From Antitrichia curtipendula (lineage: Eukaryota; Streptophyta; Bryopsida; Hypnales; Leucodontaceae): a stretch of 64,000 bases of DNA. Position numbers and translations under genes: made by a program. This document shows, piece by piece, positions 22,468 to 34,893 of the stretch (its first letter is position 1; each line of letters opens with the position of its first letter). Location: positions 8,680,001-8,744,000 of the forward strand of contig OX579637.1 of the NCBI GenBank assembly GCA_951230915.1, given 5' to 3'. The notes beneath the pieces were generated by a model. That model saw only the letters and a list, made by a program, of their open reading frames with translations. It had not been told where the DNA came from and made no database searches.

Positions 22468-24056
22468 TTGGTGGATGATTGGACTTGCCTTCAAAAACAT
22501 ATCCATTTATTTTGTGGGTTTTTTTCAACAAACACTTGTAGGGAAGAAGAATTCACTTTAAACATGGCTACGAAAGGGAATGGTTTATTTGAGAAGCATT
22601 GGATGTTTGTAGACTTAGATAGGCCTACTGAAGGAGAACTTTCTCCAATATACACGCCAATGGCCTTGGTTTCATTGAATCCTTTGTCATCACAATAGAA
22701 GAGGACAAAGAAGCACAATCTAGAATGGCCCCTTCTCAAGTACATGATCAAATGTAGGTCAATAGAGGTGGAGTTTTAAAATCAACAAAGTATTGGTGCC
22801 TTCAAGAGGTTGTATGTAAACAACTAAAGAGGGATATGATAATTTGATTGGAGATTTACGAACAAAGCTTGAGTCAAAGTTGGAAGCAATTAAGAGATTT
22901 AATAGTTATTCCAATTATTGGTTAGCCTTGATTATACTTGATAAAATAGTGATTGTGTTGATTGCCAATATTGTAGTAAGCTTTGGTCATCATATCAAGA
23001 AAAAAATTGATAGTGACTGGAACAAAGGAGACAAAGAGATGGTTGCAAAAATAAAGATGGTTGGAACTTGGTGTAAACAATTTTCTAAGTGGTGCCAAGG
23101 CAACACTACAAGAAACCTATATTTTATGTGACGTTTTTAAGATTTTAGAAGACAAATTTTTGTGGACTTCAAATAAAACAACTTTTAATTTTTATGTCAA
23201 TAATAGCATCCAATGTAACGTATATCCACAATGATATCTCCACATCAAATGTGTTGTACCATTTTGATTCTGGAAAGAAAAATACAATATATCATGGGAT
23301 TTATAACTAGGTCTTTTCAATTAAGTTGTGGAAAATGAGCCGTCAAGGTATGCTTATAAAATGCAAGAGGGTCTTCTGAAGGCAAAAGCCCGCAAAAAGT
23401 TTGTGGTTCAAGAATTGTTTTTTTTTAATAGAGACAAAGGCTCTATAAACTAGCTTTAGGTCTTATCAGTGAAGGCACCTATACTATAAGGTTGTTGATG
23501 CATATGCAATGAGATGGATTGCAAAAAGGATTTTTGAACAAAAAATGGGATTCAAATTATCTTACCAACCAAAATCCAGAGCAGTACCAATACCTATAGC
23601 TGAAATTGAGAAGCCTCCAAATAAAAGATGTGTACACAAAGACATCTGTGTTAAATGTTCTTGAGACATTGAAGATGGCACCATACTATTGAAGTATACC
23701 TGAGAGTTATTATTGTAAATAGAATTTTTTGTATGTGGCTTTTAAAAGTATAGCCCATGGTAGTTATCTTGAAGGGAAAAGATGTTCACCTCTCATCTTC
23801 AAAGAAGATTATGTGTACTTGGCATCTGCCAGAATAATACACCATATATAAAACTATCGATATACTAAAAACACCACTATATGCAATTATTTTTTTATTT
23901 TTTATGATACCATGTACAAGATAAAAATGTATTATGTTCAAATTCTTAAATAATACAATCACAATTACACCATGTAGGGTTTGAATGAGATAACAAATTA
24001 AAAAAATCATGCATCTAGTATACATAGTTCTACAGCAATTGCAATTGAGCTACATC
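22468..24056. other. Relic coding DNA, unassigned
   Basis: Short plus-strand frames (22468-22698, 22844-23131) have gene-like composition, for example a charged segment with RTKLESKLEAIKRF. They are broken by many stops and frameshifts, and no family could be named. 23132-24056 is A/T-rich without recognisable content. Confidence 0.3.
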
Positions 24057-25480
24057 ATACAACATCCATCTTCCCCTTCTCTTTTCCTTCCTTCTTCTCA
24101 ACCTCAATCTGGGCCATTGCCTTTTTCTCTTCCCTGTGTAACTCAGTGAGGTCATGATCCTCCCATCTATCTCACCACCAAATTCTCTGGAATGATCTCA
24201 AACAGCCTATTTGCATTTTCAACAGCTCTTTGCTTTGTTCCAAATTTCCTTCAAATTTGAGAGAAGTAGCTGACTTCTTCTTTAGCTCAGCTACTTCTAT
24301 TTGAGATGTCTTAAGCATGACCCGATCAAAGAGAGCTTGATCTGCAATTTCATTCATGCCCCTTGCACGCCTCTACCTTCATCGGCGCACTACTCTTCTT
24401 GCATCTTGTAGTCTTCCATAATTTTAGCAAGCCGCTCCTATATCACTACGTTAGTAGTTGAGCTAGATCCTCCACCCAACAAACTAGAGAGATTGAGATA
24501 AAATGCCTCCAAGTCCTCCAACTCACTTTGTTGCTTGAACAAAGCCACTTGCCCGCTTTCAATTTGCGCTTGAAGATTAGCCACATAGTAACGATCCAAG
24601 CTTCCCATGTTTCGGTTGCAAAGAAGTTGACGTTTTTTTTTTTTGGCCAGCTCTTTTCAAAGCATCTCTAAATTAGCTTCGTAAGATGCTTTGCTTTTTG
24701 CAATTGTATTTGGATGAACAACTTTACAATATTCCTCCACTGCTGGTTCTTCATCTTCCCATGGCAATGCCATCATCTGTGGTGTCCCTTCCACTTCCAT
24801 TTGGATCTCTCCATCCATCCTATCATACGTAGCTCTTTTGCAACACACATGTACATATTGCAATACTTGAATATTCTTCAAAATGAGGGACCTCCGCCGG
24901 TTCCATTACATAAAGAACTACAAATATTGCTGATGAAGTGTTCTCTTGTGTAATATTCCCTTTTTCATATACCACCAAAGATAAATTTATCCCCGCTGTA
25001 TGTGAAGTCATTTCTTCATCCAAGTCGTCATCACTTGCTAAACTTGAATGAGTCAACCACACGTACTCTTCATTGGGCACTCTTTCTTTGATACCCTTCG
25101 ATTGCCCTAGCCCAGCCTATGGATATTAGGAGGGCCTACCCTAGTGATGTGCTTTGTTGTTGGAACAATGACATGCTTTGATGCTTAAATGGTAGACCAA
25201 TCTACACTTTGAGCCAAAACTAGCTCTGCATACACCATTTGACATATGAAGAATCATGGCATTTTGGTCTTGGTCATGCTCCGTACATCATACAACACTC
25301 GATACACTTTGATACAACTTTGCACAAAGACGTCATTAGTGCAATAGTACAGGTTTGTGCAGTTCATCTTCAGGTGTATCTTGTGTTGATGATGCGGAAA
25401 TAGCTTGTCAATATGGCACCACTCCACAAATAACTTACAAGTCACCACGACTAATCTTCTTGAAACCTATCCTAACCTCG
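24057..25480 (-). pseudogene. Decayed relative of the coiled-coil/RING-type gene
   Basis: Minus-strand fragments keep the order of the gene at 10662-14143. At 25200-25448 a segment reads CHIDKLFP and then MVYAELVLAQSVDW, matching YHIDKLWP and MVYAELILTRKVDW there. Lower coordinates hold Glu/Lys-rich coiled-coil pieces (24172-24357, 24657-24881) in different frames. No RING finger was found, and many stops and shifts are present. A GC-richer array of ggcgac/ggcaac words lies upstream at 25860-26165, parallel to the arrays upstream of the other two minus-strand genes. Confidence 0.5.
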
Positions 25481-25859
25481 ATGTGCCATGACATTGAGGT
25501 TCATCAAGATGTATCGTTGCCTACATTGGTTTTCTCCTTTCCTCTTTGTCTTCTTGCTAGGATCCATTGGGTATGGTTTTCACCTTGGGCCAATGAACAG
25601 AAATCAATTTAAATTCTACAAGACATGCCTAGAATTTGAACAAGTGCTCTAACATGACAATTCTATTCAAATGTAGTATTGTACTCCACTAAAACATTTA
25701 CAAATGCATACGCAATGGCATGTGCTCCGTGCACAAAATTACAATTTCGCTCCAAAGTTTGTTGAAAAAGCAAAAGTTTGGTGGCAATTTAGAATAAAAT
25801 GGGTACGAGACCCAACTTTCCAGATCTTTGAGCAAGCAATCATTCGCTGGAAGTAGGTG

Positions 25860-26165
25860 AAAGACAATACGCAGAACTGGAAGAAGTGCGCATATGCAAG
25901 AGGGCGACCGTGCATAAGTAGGCAACTGCGGATTCAGGGCGACCTTCGGTTTGGCGACCGTGGAACTAGAACGGAGGGAAACTCCCGTATTCCAAGAAAG
26001 AGGCAACTACGGGTGGGGCAACTGCAAGAGACAAATCCAAGGTTTGAAAATCCCGCTTTCAAGAATAAGGGCGACTGCAGTTTTAAGACGAGGGGAAGGA
26101 CAACCATTTCAGATCTAGGTAGTGTATTGATGGTGGAATGCATTGTAGGATTTAGGATTCAAGTT
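25860..26165. repeat. Array of GGCRACYGC-like words
   Basis: Words such as gggcgaccgtgc, ggcaactgcgg, ggcgaccgtgg, ggcaactacgg, gggcaactgc and gggcgactgc recur every ~20-40 bases in one orientation. An inverted copy of the whole block occurs at 31160-31530. It lies 5' of the minus-strand relic gene. Confidence 0.65.
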
Positions 26166-26640
26166 TGAAACTGATGAGTAATAAACATGCAAAAACAAGA
26201 TTAATTTTCACCTTTTTAAAATCTATTTTAAGTTCTTTCTAGATGTCTTCAGGACTCATATCCAAGACAACTAAACGAGACAAAATTAAGCTTACCAAAT
26301 CATTTTCTTCTACCAAATCCTCTAAAAACAAAACTATAATCAATCATTTGTTGAATCAAATTATTTTACAATCCTTAAACTACCCTTTCAAAAAAATTAA
26401 AAAAATATATATACTACTTGAAAGAACAACTTGGTAAGATTTTATTTAATTGCAAAGTATTGTGAAATCAATTGCTAGGTGCTTTGTGAATTTTGAAGCT
26501 AATAGATGGAGACATAGGAAAGCCCTCACTCACCCGATGGATTCTATTTTGCCTGCACCAATCATCTTAGTCATAAACCTTTATTAAAATATAATTGAAT
26601 GTGAAAGCTATTGGAATATCTAGAATGGAAGTTTCTATGA
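26166..26640. other. AT-rich spacer
   Basis: No gene recognised. The left target duplication of the next LTR (cttct) follows at 26641-26645. Confidence 0.5.
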
Positions 26641-26889
26641 CTTCTTGTCGTACGCGTAATCTAGGGGTAAGCACCTTTAACACACAATTGTGGTTAGATG
26701 ACACGGAAAATCGTCCCAGGGACTCTACTATGTTGCTATGAATTTGGATTTAATCGGATTATCTCTAAAACACCCCAAGGGAACCTAAAACCTCTCTTTC
26801 CCTCTTCCGGAACTTTACTTCTTTCCGGTTTCTAATCCGGATCCGTCCTTTTTCGGAATCCGGATACAGTAACTCTTTGGTTTGTAATA

Positions 26890-26910
26890 CCCCTGTTTTA
26901 CCTTCAGGGG
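26890..26910 (-). other. Conserved LTR hairpin (family A, solo copy)
   Basis: On the minus strand the stem CCCCTG/CAGGGG encloses the loop aaggtaaaa, preceded by agcgga. It lies about 245 bp from the LTR 3' end. The layout matches families B and C. Confidence 0.6.
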
Positions 26911-27741
26911 GTCCGCTTTTACTCTTTGAAGGGGCAGGGACTCCACCACTTATCAGTTACACAATCTAACACCTACAAAACAATCCAAGACACTCAACAG
27001 ATCTAAATGTTGCAATAAAGTAGGTTTTCGTCTCCTCACGACTTTCCGGATGGCCTATCCAGAAAGCAGGTCACACAGAATCCGGTCTCTCCTCTCCACT
27101 ACAACGACAGATACATAACTATCCGGATTTAATACAAGAGAAATTCTATAAGATAGTAGGTGACACTGCAGTTGGCAGATCTTCCGGTAAGTAGGGGTTT
27201 TCCCCTTGGCGGCTGCTTAACTCCGCACGGAACCAGAAGTGGTTCCGGAACCTCACCCTCAACACTCCAATTGGATTACCGTTCCAATATTTTAAAGATT
27301 CTAAATGCACAAGTCCCACAGATCCGTCCTAACTTCGCCACAGATTCTCCCTTACTGTCTCACTCCAAACAATTATGGGATCCGGATTCCTCCTTCCTAG
27401 TCCCTCACAACTCTCCAAGAAAACACACACACACACCACCCAAGTCCTCCAAAAATACTTAAACACATGGAAAGTATACTCGGTGTCTTAGATTTGAAAT
27501 GAGGAAATTGAAATGAAACTTCAAATTGCATAAGGAGGAATGAATGGGCAACAGACCTGTCCACCATTTAAAACCAAAACAAAAAGGGAAAAAGGGGACC
27601 AAAAATCAAGCTAACCAACTACAAAAGAAGCCGAGATACCCGGCACCGAAAACTATCCCTAAAAATCCGGAAACGGGCCCACACTTACGGAAAATTCCGT
27701 TTCGGAAACTAAAAGCTAAATATCCTAACTATCCGTCCTAT

Positions 27742-29697
27742 CTACTTTCCACGGCGCGTCTTCTTTGAACTACTTCCGCCTTGATTCGTAACTTCCTTCA
27801 GGTTGGCCTTGACAGGAGTCGACCGGAGAGCCGCGCGAGTCTGAATCTTCCTGGGAGGGGGCGGAAGATCTTCATCTGTTTCCGTCATGGATCCGGATTC
27901 GTAGTCGTCCTTGTCCGAATCCACGATCTCGTTTACATCCTCCATCTCGTCCAGGTCGATGGGAGCTTCTTTCCCCTTTGGTGCTTCTCCTTCTAGTGCA
28001 TCCGTCTCGCGCATATGCACAAAATCCTGGGGACTTGTCCGGGCCGGATTGGCCACCAACCCCATCCGCCTGATGAGGTTGTTATCCACCATCGACTGTG
28101 TCTGTTTTACGGAATCGGAAGTTCCGCCATGTACTGGTGCGGGGGTTACCGCTTCCACTGGTGTTTCCGCCTGAGTTGGAGTATCTTGGACCGGAATCTT
28201 TGCGGCGATCTGACTCCGCTGCGCCAACCATCCCTATGGAATTTTGTGTGGCCTAAGAAGTGACCCAAGTCCTTCTGATTTCGAGCGGATGGAGCTCTCG
28301 CCCACATGTTTCACCGGAGTTTGAAGGTACGGATTGGTTGACAGATCCGGAAACGATGAGAAATTCATCGCCTGTTCCGGATCCACCCGAGTCACCAACG
28401 CCTGCATTTCCTTCAAGACTCTCTCCATCCTTGTCTGGAAGTCCATCAGGATCATCACCACCTTCGATCCGGTGATGTGTCCATCCGTCACCAGCAGCAC
28501 GTCGTAAAGGGCCGCCTTGTTAACCAAATCCGTCGGTTGGGTGACCAGCGACTGCAAACTCCGAACCATGCCGAGGGCGTCCTTCTCATTCCGTCTCGCC
28601 AAGGAACACTCTCCTTCCGCCCAACTGGTCCGGGCTTGGAATTCATCCCGGGTCTTCTCCAGATTCCGGATCTCCTCGTCCTTCAGGCGGATCGTATCCG
28701 AATCCGGCCTTCGTCGGATCTCATCGATAATCTCCTCGGGCGGAACCTTCAGCTCATCCGCGACCTTCTGGATGAACGCGGTCGTCCTCACATGTAGGAG
28801 TCGTGCCTGTACCATCCACTGGTCCCCCACGTCGAAGAACTCCTTTCCAGAATTTCTTCTCTCTTCCGGAACTTGGTCCGGCTCCACCGGGTTCATCTCG
28901 GGTTGCTTCCCCCTTGAACCCGGATCCGTGGATTTCCGCTTGGTTCCCCTCCGCCTGATCCGGTCCTCCTCAAGTTCCTCCTCTTCCTCTTCCGAAACTG
29001 GGACATCCTCCTGGACTTCATCCATCAATCCGTACTTGAGGATTTCGCATCCGGTTTCGAAGATGAGAGTCTCATCCGGTGTTAGTACATCTCCATGATG
29101 GTACAGGTGGAAAAGGTAGGGGCAGATCGGGCTGTACTTAGCCTTGCTGATGTGATCCGCCAATTTGGTGACCACCGTCGCGATAACTCTTCCCCAATGC
29201 ACCACCCTCTCCTCCAGGCTTCCGAAAATCGTATTGGCCACTGTTACGGTGACTCGACTTGGCTTTTCCGGATAGAGTATCGGAATCATAAATTCCAATA
29301 CTCTCCGGTGACGCTCGTTGATGTAGTCCGCGATTGCATAGCCTTCCTTGGCGTTGGATGGATTCCGGAACTTCCCTGTTGCGAACTTATCCGCCCTGGA
29401 AGCCAAGCCGTTCCCGAACTTCCGGAACTGATACACCTCCGCCCAGACGTCTTCCGTCCATCCCTTCCTCTGTCCTCTCACAGTCAGCTCGTACTGATTC
29501 GCCGTCCCATCAATGAGTTCCTGAATCAACTCATCTTTCTTCAAGTTCTAGGGTCTCTCTATCAGCCCTACGCATCCCATCCGTCGGAGATCCTCCTCCA
29601 ACTCCTTCCGGACCTCCGGGTCATTTGGTATCGCCGGACAGACCATCCGGGCGATGACCGACACTCTCGCGGATCTCGGATTACTACTTTCCGCCAT
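27742..29697 (-). pseudogene. LTR-encoded ORF, family A (most complete copy)
   Basis: One frame runs from ATG at 29695-29697 (MAESSNP) to a stop at 27742, about 650 codons. It has only two stops: a TAG near 29549 at a Trp position (the family C copy has PWNL there) and a TAG at 28234-28236 (Gln type). The N-terminal domain (about residues 50-230) has the blocks NQYELTVRG, TEDVWAEVYQFRKFG, ERHRRVLEFMIPILYPEKP, VANTIFGSLEERVVHWGRV and CPYLFHLYHHGDVL. An acidic/basic linker, a long coiled-coil region, the conserved NPART/DFVHMR block, an acidic patch and a basic SSSKKTRRGK tail follow. The N-terminal domain resembles the plant transposon-associated domain found next to gypsy elements (inference). 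The basic tail suggests nucleic-acid binding or nuclear entry. Confidence 0.7.
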
Positions 29698-29830
29698 TCG
29701 GAACCCGGAAACTACTGGCCTCACCTCTCGCTATCCGTAAACGCACTCTCACCAGACTTTCTCTCAACTAGCTAAGCGCGAACGAGTTTGAAAACTCAAA
29801 AGATGAAGAGAGAAAGGCAGGTGGTGGTCC

Positions 29831-29840
29831 TTAAATAGCC
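29831..29840 (-). promoter_or_regulatory. TATA-like box of the family A LTR
   Basis: On the minus strand ggctatttaa(gg) lies about 135 bp upstream of the LTR ORF ATG. Its position agrees with the TATA boxes of families B and C. Confidence 0.5.
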
Positions 29841-30137
29841 AGAACAGCGCCTTCAGTTCCCGGATTGGAACCAAATTAGGGTTCTGTTCCCGAGGCGCGT
29901 CCCCTAGCCTCGTAGGTCGGATCCCTAGTCCGTAGGTGGCGGCGTTCCGGTTCATTTCCGGAAACCCTAACCTGGCCGGATCGGAAACTAGTTTCCGGAT
30001 GAAGGCTTATTCCAAACGTAAGCTCTTCCGGGAAACAACTACCATTTCTTAACCTAAAGAAGTTTGAAAATTTCTACCTATTCCATCTATTCTACTCTAT
30101 CTATACGGAAATTAGGTTTCCGTGTTGTGACACTTCC

Positions 30138-31159
30138 AATGGTTTTAAAAGTATCAATATGATGCTTTTCAAATCCCAAGTGAAATTGAGAAATGATATA
30201 TGATAAAGTAGATACATATAGAAGTGATAATTAAAAATATTTTGAAGTAATGTGGACCCATAGAAGTTTAAGAAAAGCTTACTGAGTTATTATTCTTATA
30301 TTGTTCATTTCTTAAAGATTATTTTTGAAGTACTTTATCCCATACAGTCGCAAGGCTTTTCTTCCATTAAAACCCACTGAAAACTACCATTTCTATTGAA
30401 AAGAGCAAAAACTTTAAGAATTTTTTTTTTAACATATCTAATTGTAGGATTCATTACTTAATTAGTATACAAATGCATGGAAAAAATGCACAAAACTTGG
30501 ACCGTATAGATTGCAAGATATTTGCATTTAAAGTGAAGAAAACAATTTTTTATACACCTTGATGATCTAGATTTTGTAGCTTCCAATCTTCTTATCTTAA
30601 AATCTATGCACTATTGATTTGGATTTTCTAATTTTTTAATATGTTGAATAAATGAGTTGAAAATCTAGGAAAGAATTCAACAAAAAAACATTTAATTTTC
30701 ACTTATTAAAAATTTATTAAATAAAAGAAGGATTAAGATCGAAGGGATAACTAAACCATTAATAACTCTAAGATGGAATTGAAACACAATAATCCCAACA
30801 ATGGATTTTTCTAACAAGCAAACTTAACCTTACATAACAAAACAAATTGTTCTTGAAAAATTCTAAAAACTGCATTAGAAAATGGATTCTTTAAGTTATA
30901 TTTTTAAACAGATGTTTAAATTGCCTGAAAACTAAGATTGTCCATAATTTTTTCAACACTAGTCTAAATAGAATGAATCAAAGCTTCAAATGTAGACAAC
31001 AATATAATCTTGGAGAAGAAAATCTAAAATCTAAAATATGATTATGGAAATGGTTATGGTTTTCTTAATATTAAAGACTTTGTACTAGGATGTGCCTTGC
31101 TAATCTTGACATGGAGACGCTGGAATTTAATCAAGGTTTTTTATGTTATGTACTTGAAG
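30138..31159. other. AT-rich DNA, nothing recognised
   Basis: Long A/T-rich stretch without frames or motifs. Confidence 0.6.
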
Positions 31160-31530
31160 ATTTAGAGGCTGAATCCTAAACTCTAAATCCTACAATACAT
31201 TCTATCATCAATACAATGCCTAGATTTGATACAGTTGTTCTTTCCTCTATCCTAGACCCGCGGTTGCCCCTATTCGTGAAAGCAAGGGTTTCAAACCTTC
31301 TTCTTAGACATGCGGTCACCCACCTGCGGTTGCCTCTTCCCTAGAAGGCAGGATTTTTAAACCTTGAATTTCCTTCTTCTTGGATGCATGCTCGTCACTC
31401 ATGGTCGCCTCTTTTCTGGAATGTGGGAGTTTCAAACCATGATTTTTCCTGTCCTAGATGCACGGTTGCCTAGTCCAATTCTCTTTCGCCCTAGTCGGAC
31501 CTGCAATTGCCACAAGAGTGTGAAGCACAC
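31160..31530. repeat. Inverted copy of the GGCRACYGC array
   Basis: Reads as the reverse complement of 25860-26165: it starts near 'cctaaa.tcctacaat.cattc' and continues through gcggttgcc, gcggtcaccc, gcggttgcct and acggttgcct words. The two blocks face each other about 5 kb apart and bracket the family A solo LTR. They may be the two ends of one decayed unit or two separate copies. Confidence 0.6.
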
Positions 31531-34500
31531 AAATTGTGTTGCTATCTTGGTATCAAGTTGCTGCGTTAATTCAATCTTTTTATTTTACAAATTCTTAAGG
31601 CTTGACTGATTAAAGGGATAGCGCAAGCAACCCCCAAAGCTTCATTTGTGTCTGACTAGGGTTCTGGGGATAGCATGCTCTACCCCCTAAATTGGTCATG
31701 TGATTAAAAAGATTTGTTTTTTATGTTTGGATTTAGGGTGTGGTTGGAATGGCTATTTGTAGCAAGGTAGGTGTGGGTGGTGTCGGGGTTCAAGATTATT
31801 ACTCTTATTCCAATTGGTGGTTCCAAAATTAGGGTTCAAGGTTTTATGATTTTGATGTTTTCAATTCCCAGAGCTAGTGCAACAAGTAAAGTATCGCTAC
31901 AACAATCCATTGGCTAGTGTTGTTACTATCCTCATGATGGAGATGACCAATTATAAGAACCCATAAAGATGATTTTTGTGTCCTACATCAAGTAGTTCAT
32001 TTTCTTTTTGTGCCAAGAGGTAATTTGCACTCATCTGGATTTTGTGTTCAATTGCAATAACAAAAGAAATCTCTTTCCTTATTGAAGATACAGAACTACG
32101 GATCGAAGAATCGGTTATTGTGATAAGTTTTACAATGGTGACAAGGCCCTTGCAATGACTTTGAGCTCCAATTGTTGTGGCTGTTCAAGCTTCTTCTTTA
32201 TTAGGTCACCAAGTTTTCCAACAATTCTTGAACACAACGAGAATTAGGATTTTGGAGAGTGAACCCTAGATGTTTGAGGTGAATTGGATAGATAAGTTTA
32301 AATAGTAGATGACGCCAAAGAAAAAGTAATATAGGTTGTCTGTTAAAAAATAGGATAACAACGAGGAGTGCACCTTTGCAATTGCGTTGATTTGAAGGTG
32401 GAAAGTGACATTGCTTGAATCTTATTTTCCCTGCTGTACGTTGTTCTAGACCCTATTGAAATGGATTGAAGATGTGGAGTACATGGAGGGGAGTTGATTG
32501 CAATTTGGCATGACTCTTTCGGAAATTATGAAGTGTCTTTGTGAGGTATTTTGGTCTTCATTTTCTCAATGCTTGAAAGGACTTGAACCACTTTTGCTCC
32601 ACAATTTTTTTGATGCTAGAAGTTGATTTTGTTTACTCTTGTGGTTCTAGGGACTTCAAGGCTAAGCCAAACCATAAAGATCTAGTACATGTTATTCTTC
32701 TAGTTCAATCAACTATGCGAATTGGTCTAATATTGCAAGCATTTCTTGTGAAAAAGAAGTTCATACTTTTTAAATTTGAAAGATTTCGTACCTTATATTT
32801 CTTCATCCGTTGATATCGTGCATGACTTGAAGATTCAAAATTTTTACATTTGTCATTTCTGCTTTTGATTTTCTCTTTATTCATTAGATTATTATTTTTT
32901 GCTTTGTTAAAGGTATTTATGTAATTATCAATCTTGCCCACATTGCCACAAACAACAAGGTATTGGATTAAGTTGGAACTATAATGAATTTTTTTGAAAT
33001 GTGGTTCAAAACTATATGGAAATACTATTAATTTTGTCAAGTAATGAAGCAACTGATTTTCAAATACCATTCTCCTATCAACAACAATGTCACAAAATTT
33101 TTATCACAAAGTCTATATCATTGGTCAATTAATAGTGCATCATCCGTTTTTTGACATTTCACATACTTAGAGTTTGTGTTGTTGGTTACAGATCATACCA
33201 CAATTCTTTCCAAACCTTTTTATGAATATGAGACAAGCCGTTTGGGTGGATGGAGAAATTGGTTAGAAGCTTTTAAAAACTCTTTATGCCTAAATCATAG
33301 CATAGAAACACTTCCTAGGAAGTGTTTATGAATATTAAATAACGTGGGGCTCTTTGTTGAAGTTAGGGTTCTAACTACTTTAGAAAGCTACTACTTGTCA
33401 AACAATTTTTTTTACGTAATGCTAAGGCCATAACACCAAAAGAACTGAGCATTGCCAAGAAGGTCGTCACCTTTGATGTTAATGTGATTCCTTTAGTAGG
33501 TGATAATTCCAATGGAATGTCAAACTTGCAGTCCACACCAAGTATATGCAGCCTTGCCGGGTTTGCCATAGGGTGCACATTAACATATCATATTAACATA
33601 TCGATATTCTCCTTTTTGTGGAGGAGAAAAAGTCAAAGAAAATAAAAGTAGGATAGTCAATAGGTTCCATTCCATACAAGAAAGGAAATGACAGTGATGA
33701 AGGTAATGAGGTTGATCGAGTTGATGAGCCAAATGTGTGCATGTTTTGTGACAATGGTGTGGAAGAAGGTAAGACTTGTTTTCCTCTGGTGAACGCGTGT
33801 ATGTTTTGTAACGATGGTTTGGAGGAAGGTGAAATATTGCTTTGGTATGATTATTTTTCTATAGTGAAAGTGCTTCCACTTTTTAAAGTTTTCCTTCAAA
33901 CTATTACATATTAAATTATAGAGGATATCAAGTCTTGTATGTTGTATTGTACAACAATGAGTTTCTGATTTCATTGCCATTATTTGTAATTCCTATGAAA
34001 TTATTAGGTTTGAAATTTTCTCTCTATAATCATAAAGCTGAGATGGTCTATGCATGAAATCCTTTCATTTGACAATAGATTAACAAATGCCTTACATTGG
34101 GATTATCAAAAACAATTGTTCATGTAAGCTCATTCACTCTTAAAAGTACTGTTAATGTTGCAAGCAGGGCATATAAATTCTGGAATGTGAATCCTAGAAT
34201 ATTGAGTCATTTAATAGAAGAAAATTGTTCCTCAATTCCTTTTATACACTAGTTGCTCCAATGTGATGTGCCCCGCTTCTAAGGATATTTCTACAAGAGA
34301 ATTTGATCAAGTTTTATGTTTCATACACATAATGGCATTCTTGAACAAACAATTAAATTGAAGAATGGTTGATCTATGGATTTGGATTTTGTAATCAAGC
34401 CCCACATTAATGACTACGCTGAAACCAAAATTCAGTAGTAACTTAATCTGCTTAAGTCAAGTTTCTATAGGTCCGTAAATTTTTAATTGTAGGTTTTACC

Positions 34501-34641
34501 AAAACTTGAATTTGAATGATGCTTTTGAGGCCATGTATAAGAAATTAGGCCATGAAGTGGAATTGTTATGCAAGGACCATTATGCATGATTCAAGCACGT
34601 TGTAATACTCAAGTTTGACTTAAAAAAACCTCAGTTCATTT
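31531..34641. other. Relic DNA, no gene supported
   Basis: Only short frames in A/T-rich sequence. Some stretches have gene-like composition but no family could be named. Confidence 0.4.
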
Positions 34642-34893
34642 GTGTCCACATGCACACAAGTTGAGTTTCAAAATTCAATTGGATATCTTGATTGTGGAGC
34701 TATTCAAAGACTTTCTTTAAAGATGCATTTTAGGCCAAAGTACCGTCTCCTTATCTATTTTTATGTAATATTGATCTATAGGAAGCTTTCACAACAAATT
34801 AATAGGTGGATGTGTCCAAATTGTGAAGCTATGCAGCACGTATGCTTTGCATGTGGAAAACTTGGAAATTTTGCAACATTAGCATCTTTCTAA
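34642..34893 (+). pseudogene. PHD-finger-like fragment
   Basis: The frame contains RWMCPNCEAMQHVCFACGKLG, with two CxxC pairs separated by QHV. This arrangement is characteristic of the zinc-finger segments of plant PHD proteins of the EDM2 type (family knowledge). The expected downstream His/Cys ligands are not visible in frame. It is a short remnant only. Confidence 0.35.

Larger units (their letters stand above)
26646..30132 (-). mobile_element. Solo LTR, family A
   Basis: The block begins tgtcgtacgcg and ends gtgttgtgaca, the reverse complement of the termini at 51901 (tgtcacaacacgg) and 55084 (gcgtacgaca). Flanks are cttct (26641-26645) and cttcc (30133-30137), a 5-bp duplication with one mismatch. 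It is 3487 bp long with no gag-pol. It is the most complete family A LTR in the window and shows that the ORF lies inside the LTR rather than in an internal region. Confidence 0.88.

Noticed and set aside
34642..34893. A functional PHD-finger gene
   Set aside because: Only two CxxC pairs survive; no further zinc ligands or exons are recognisable.
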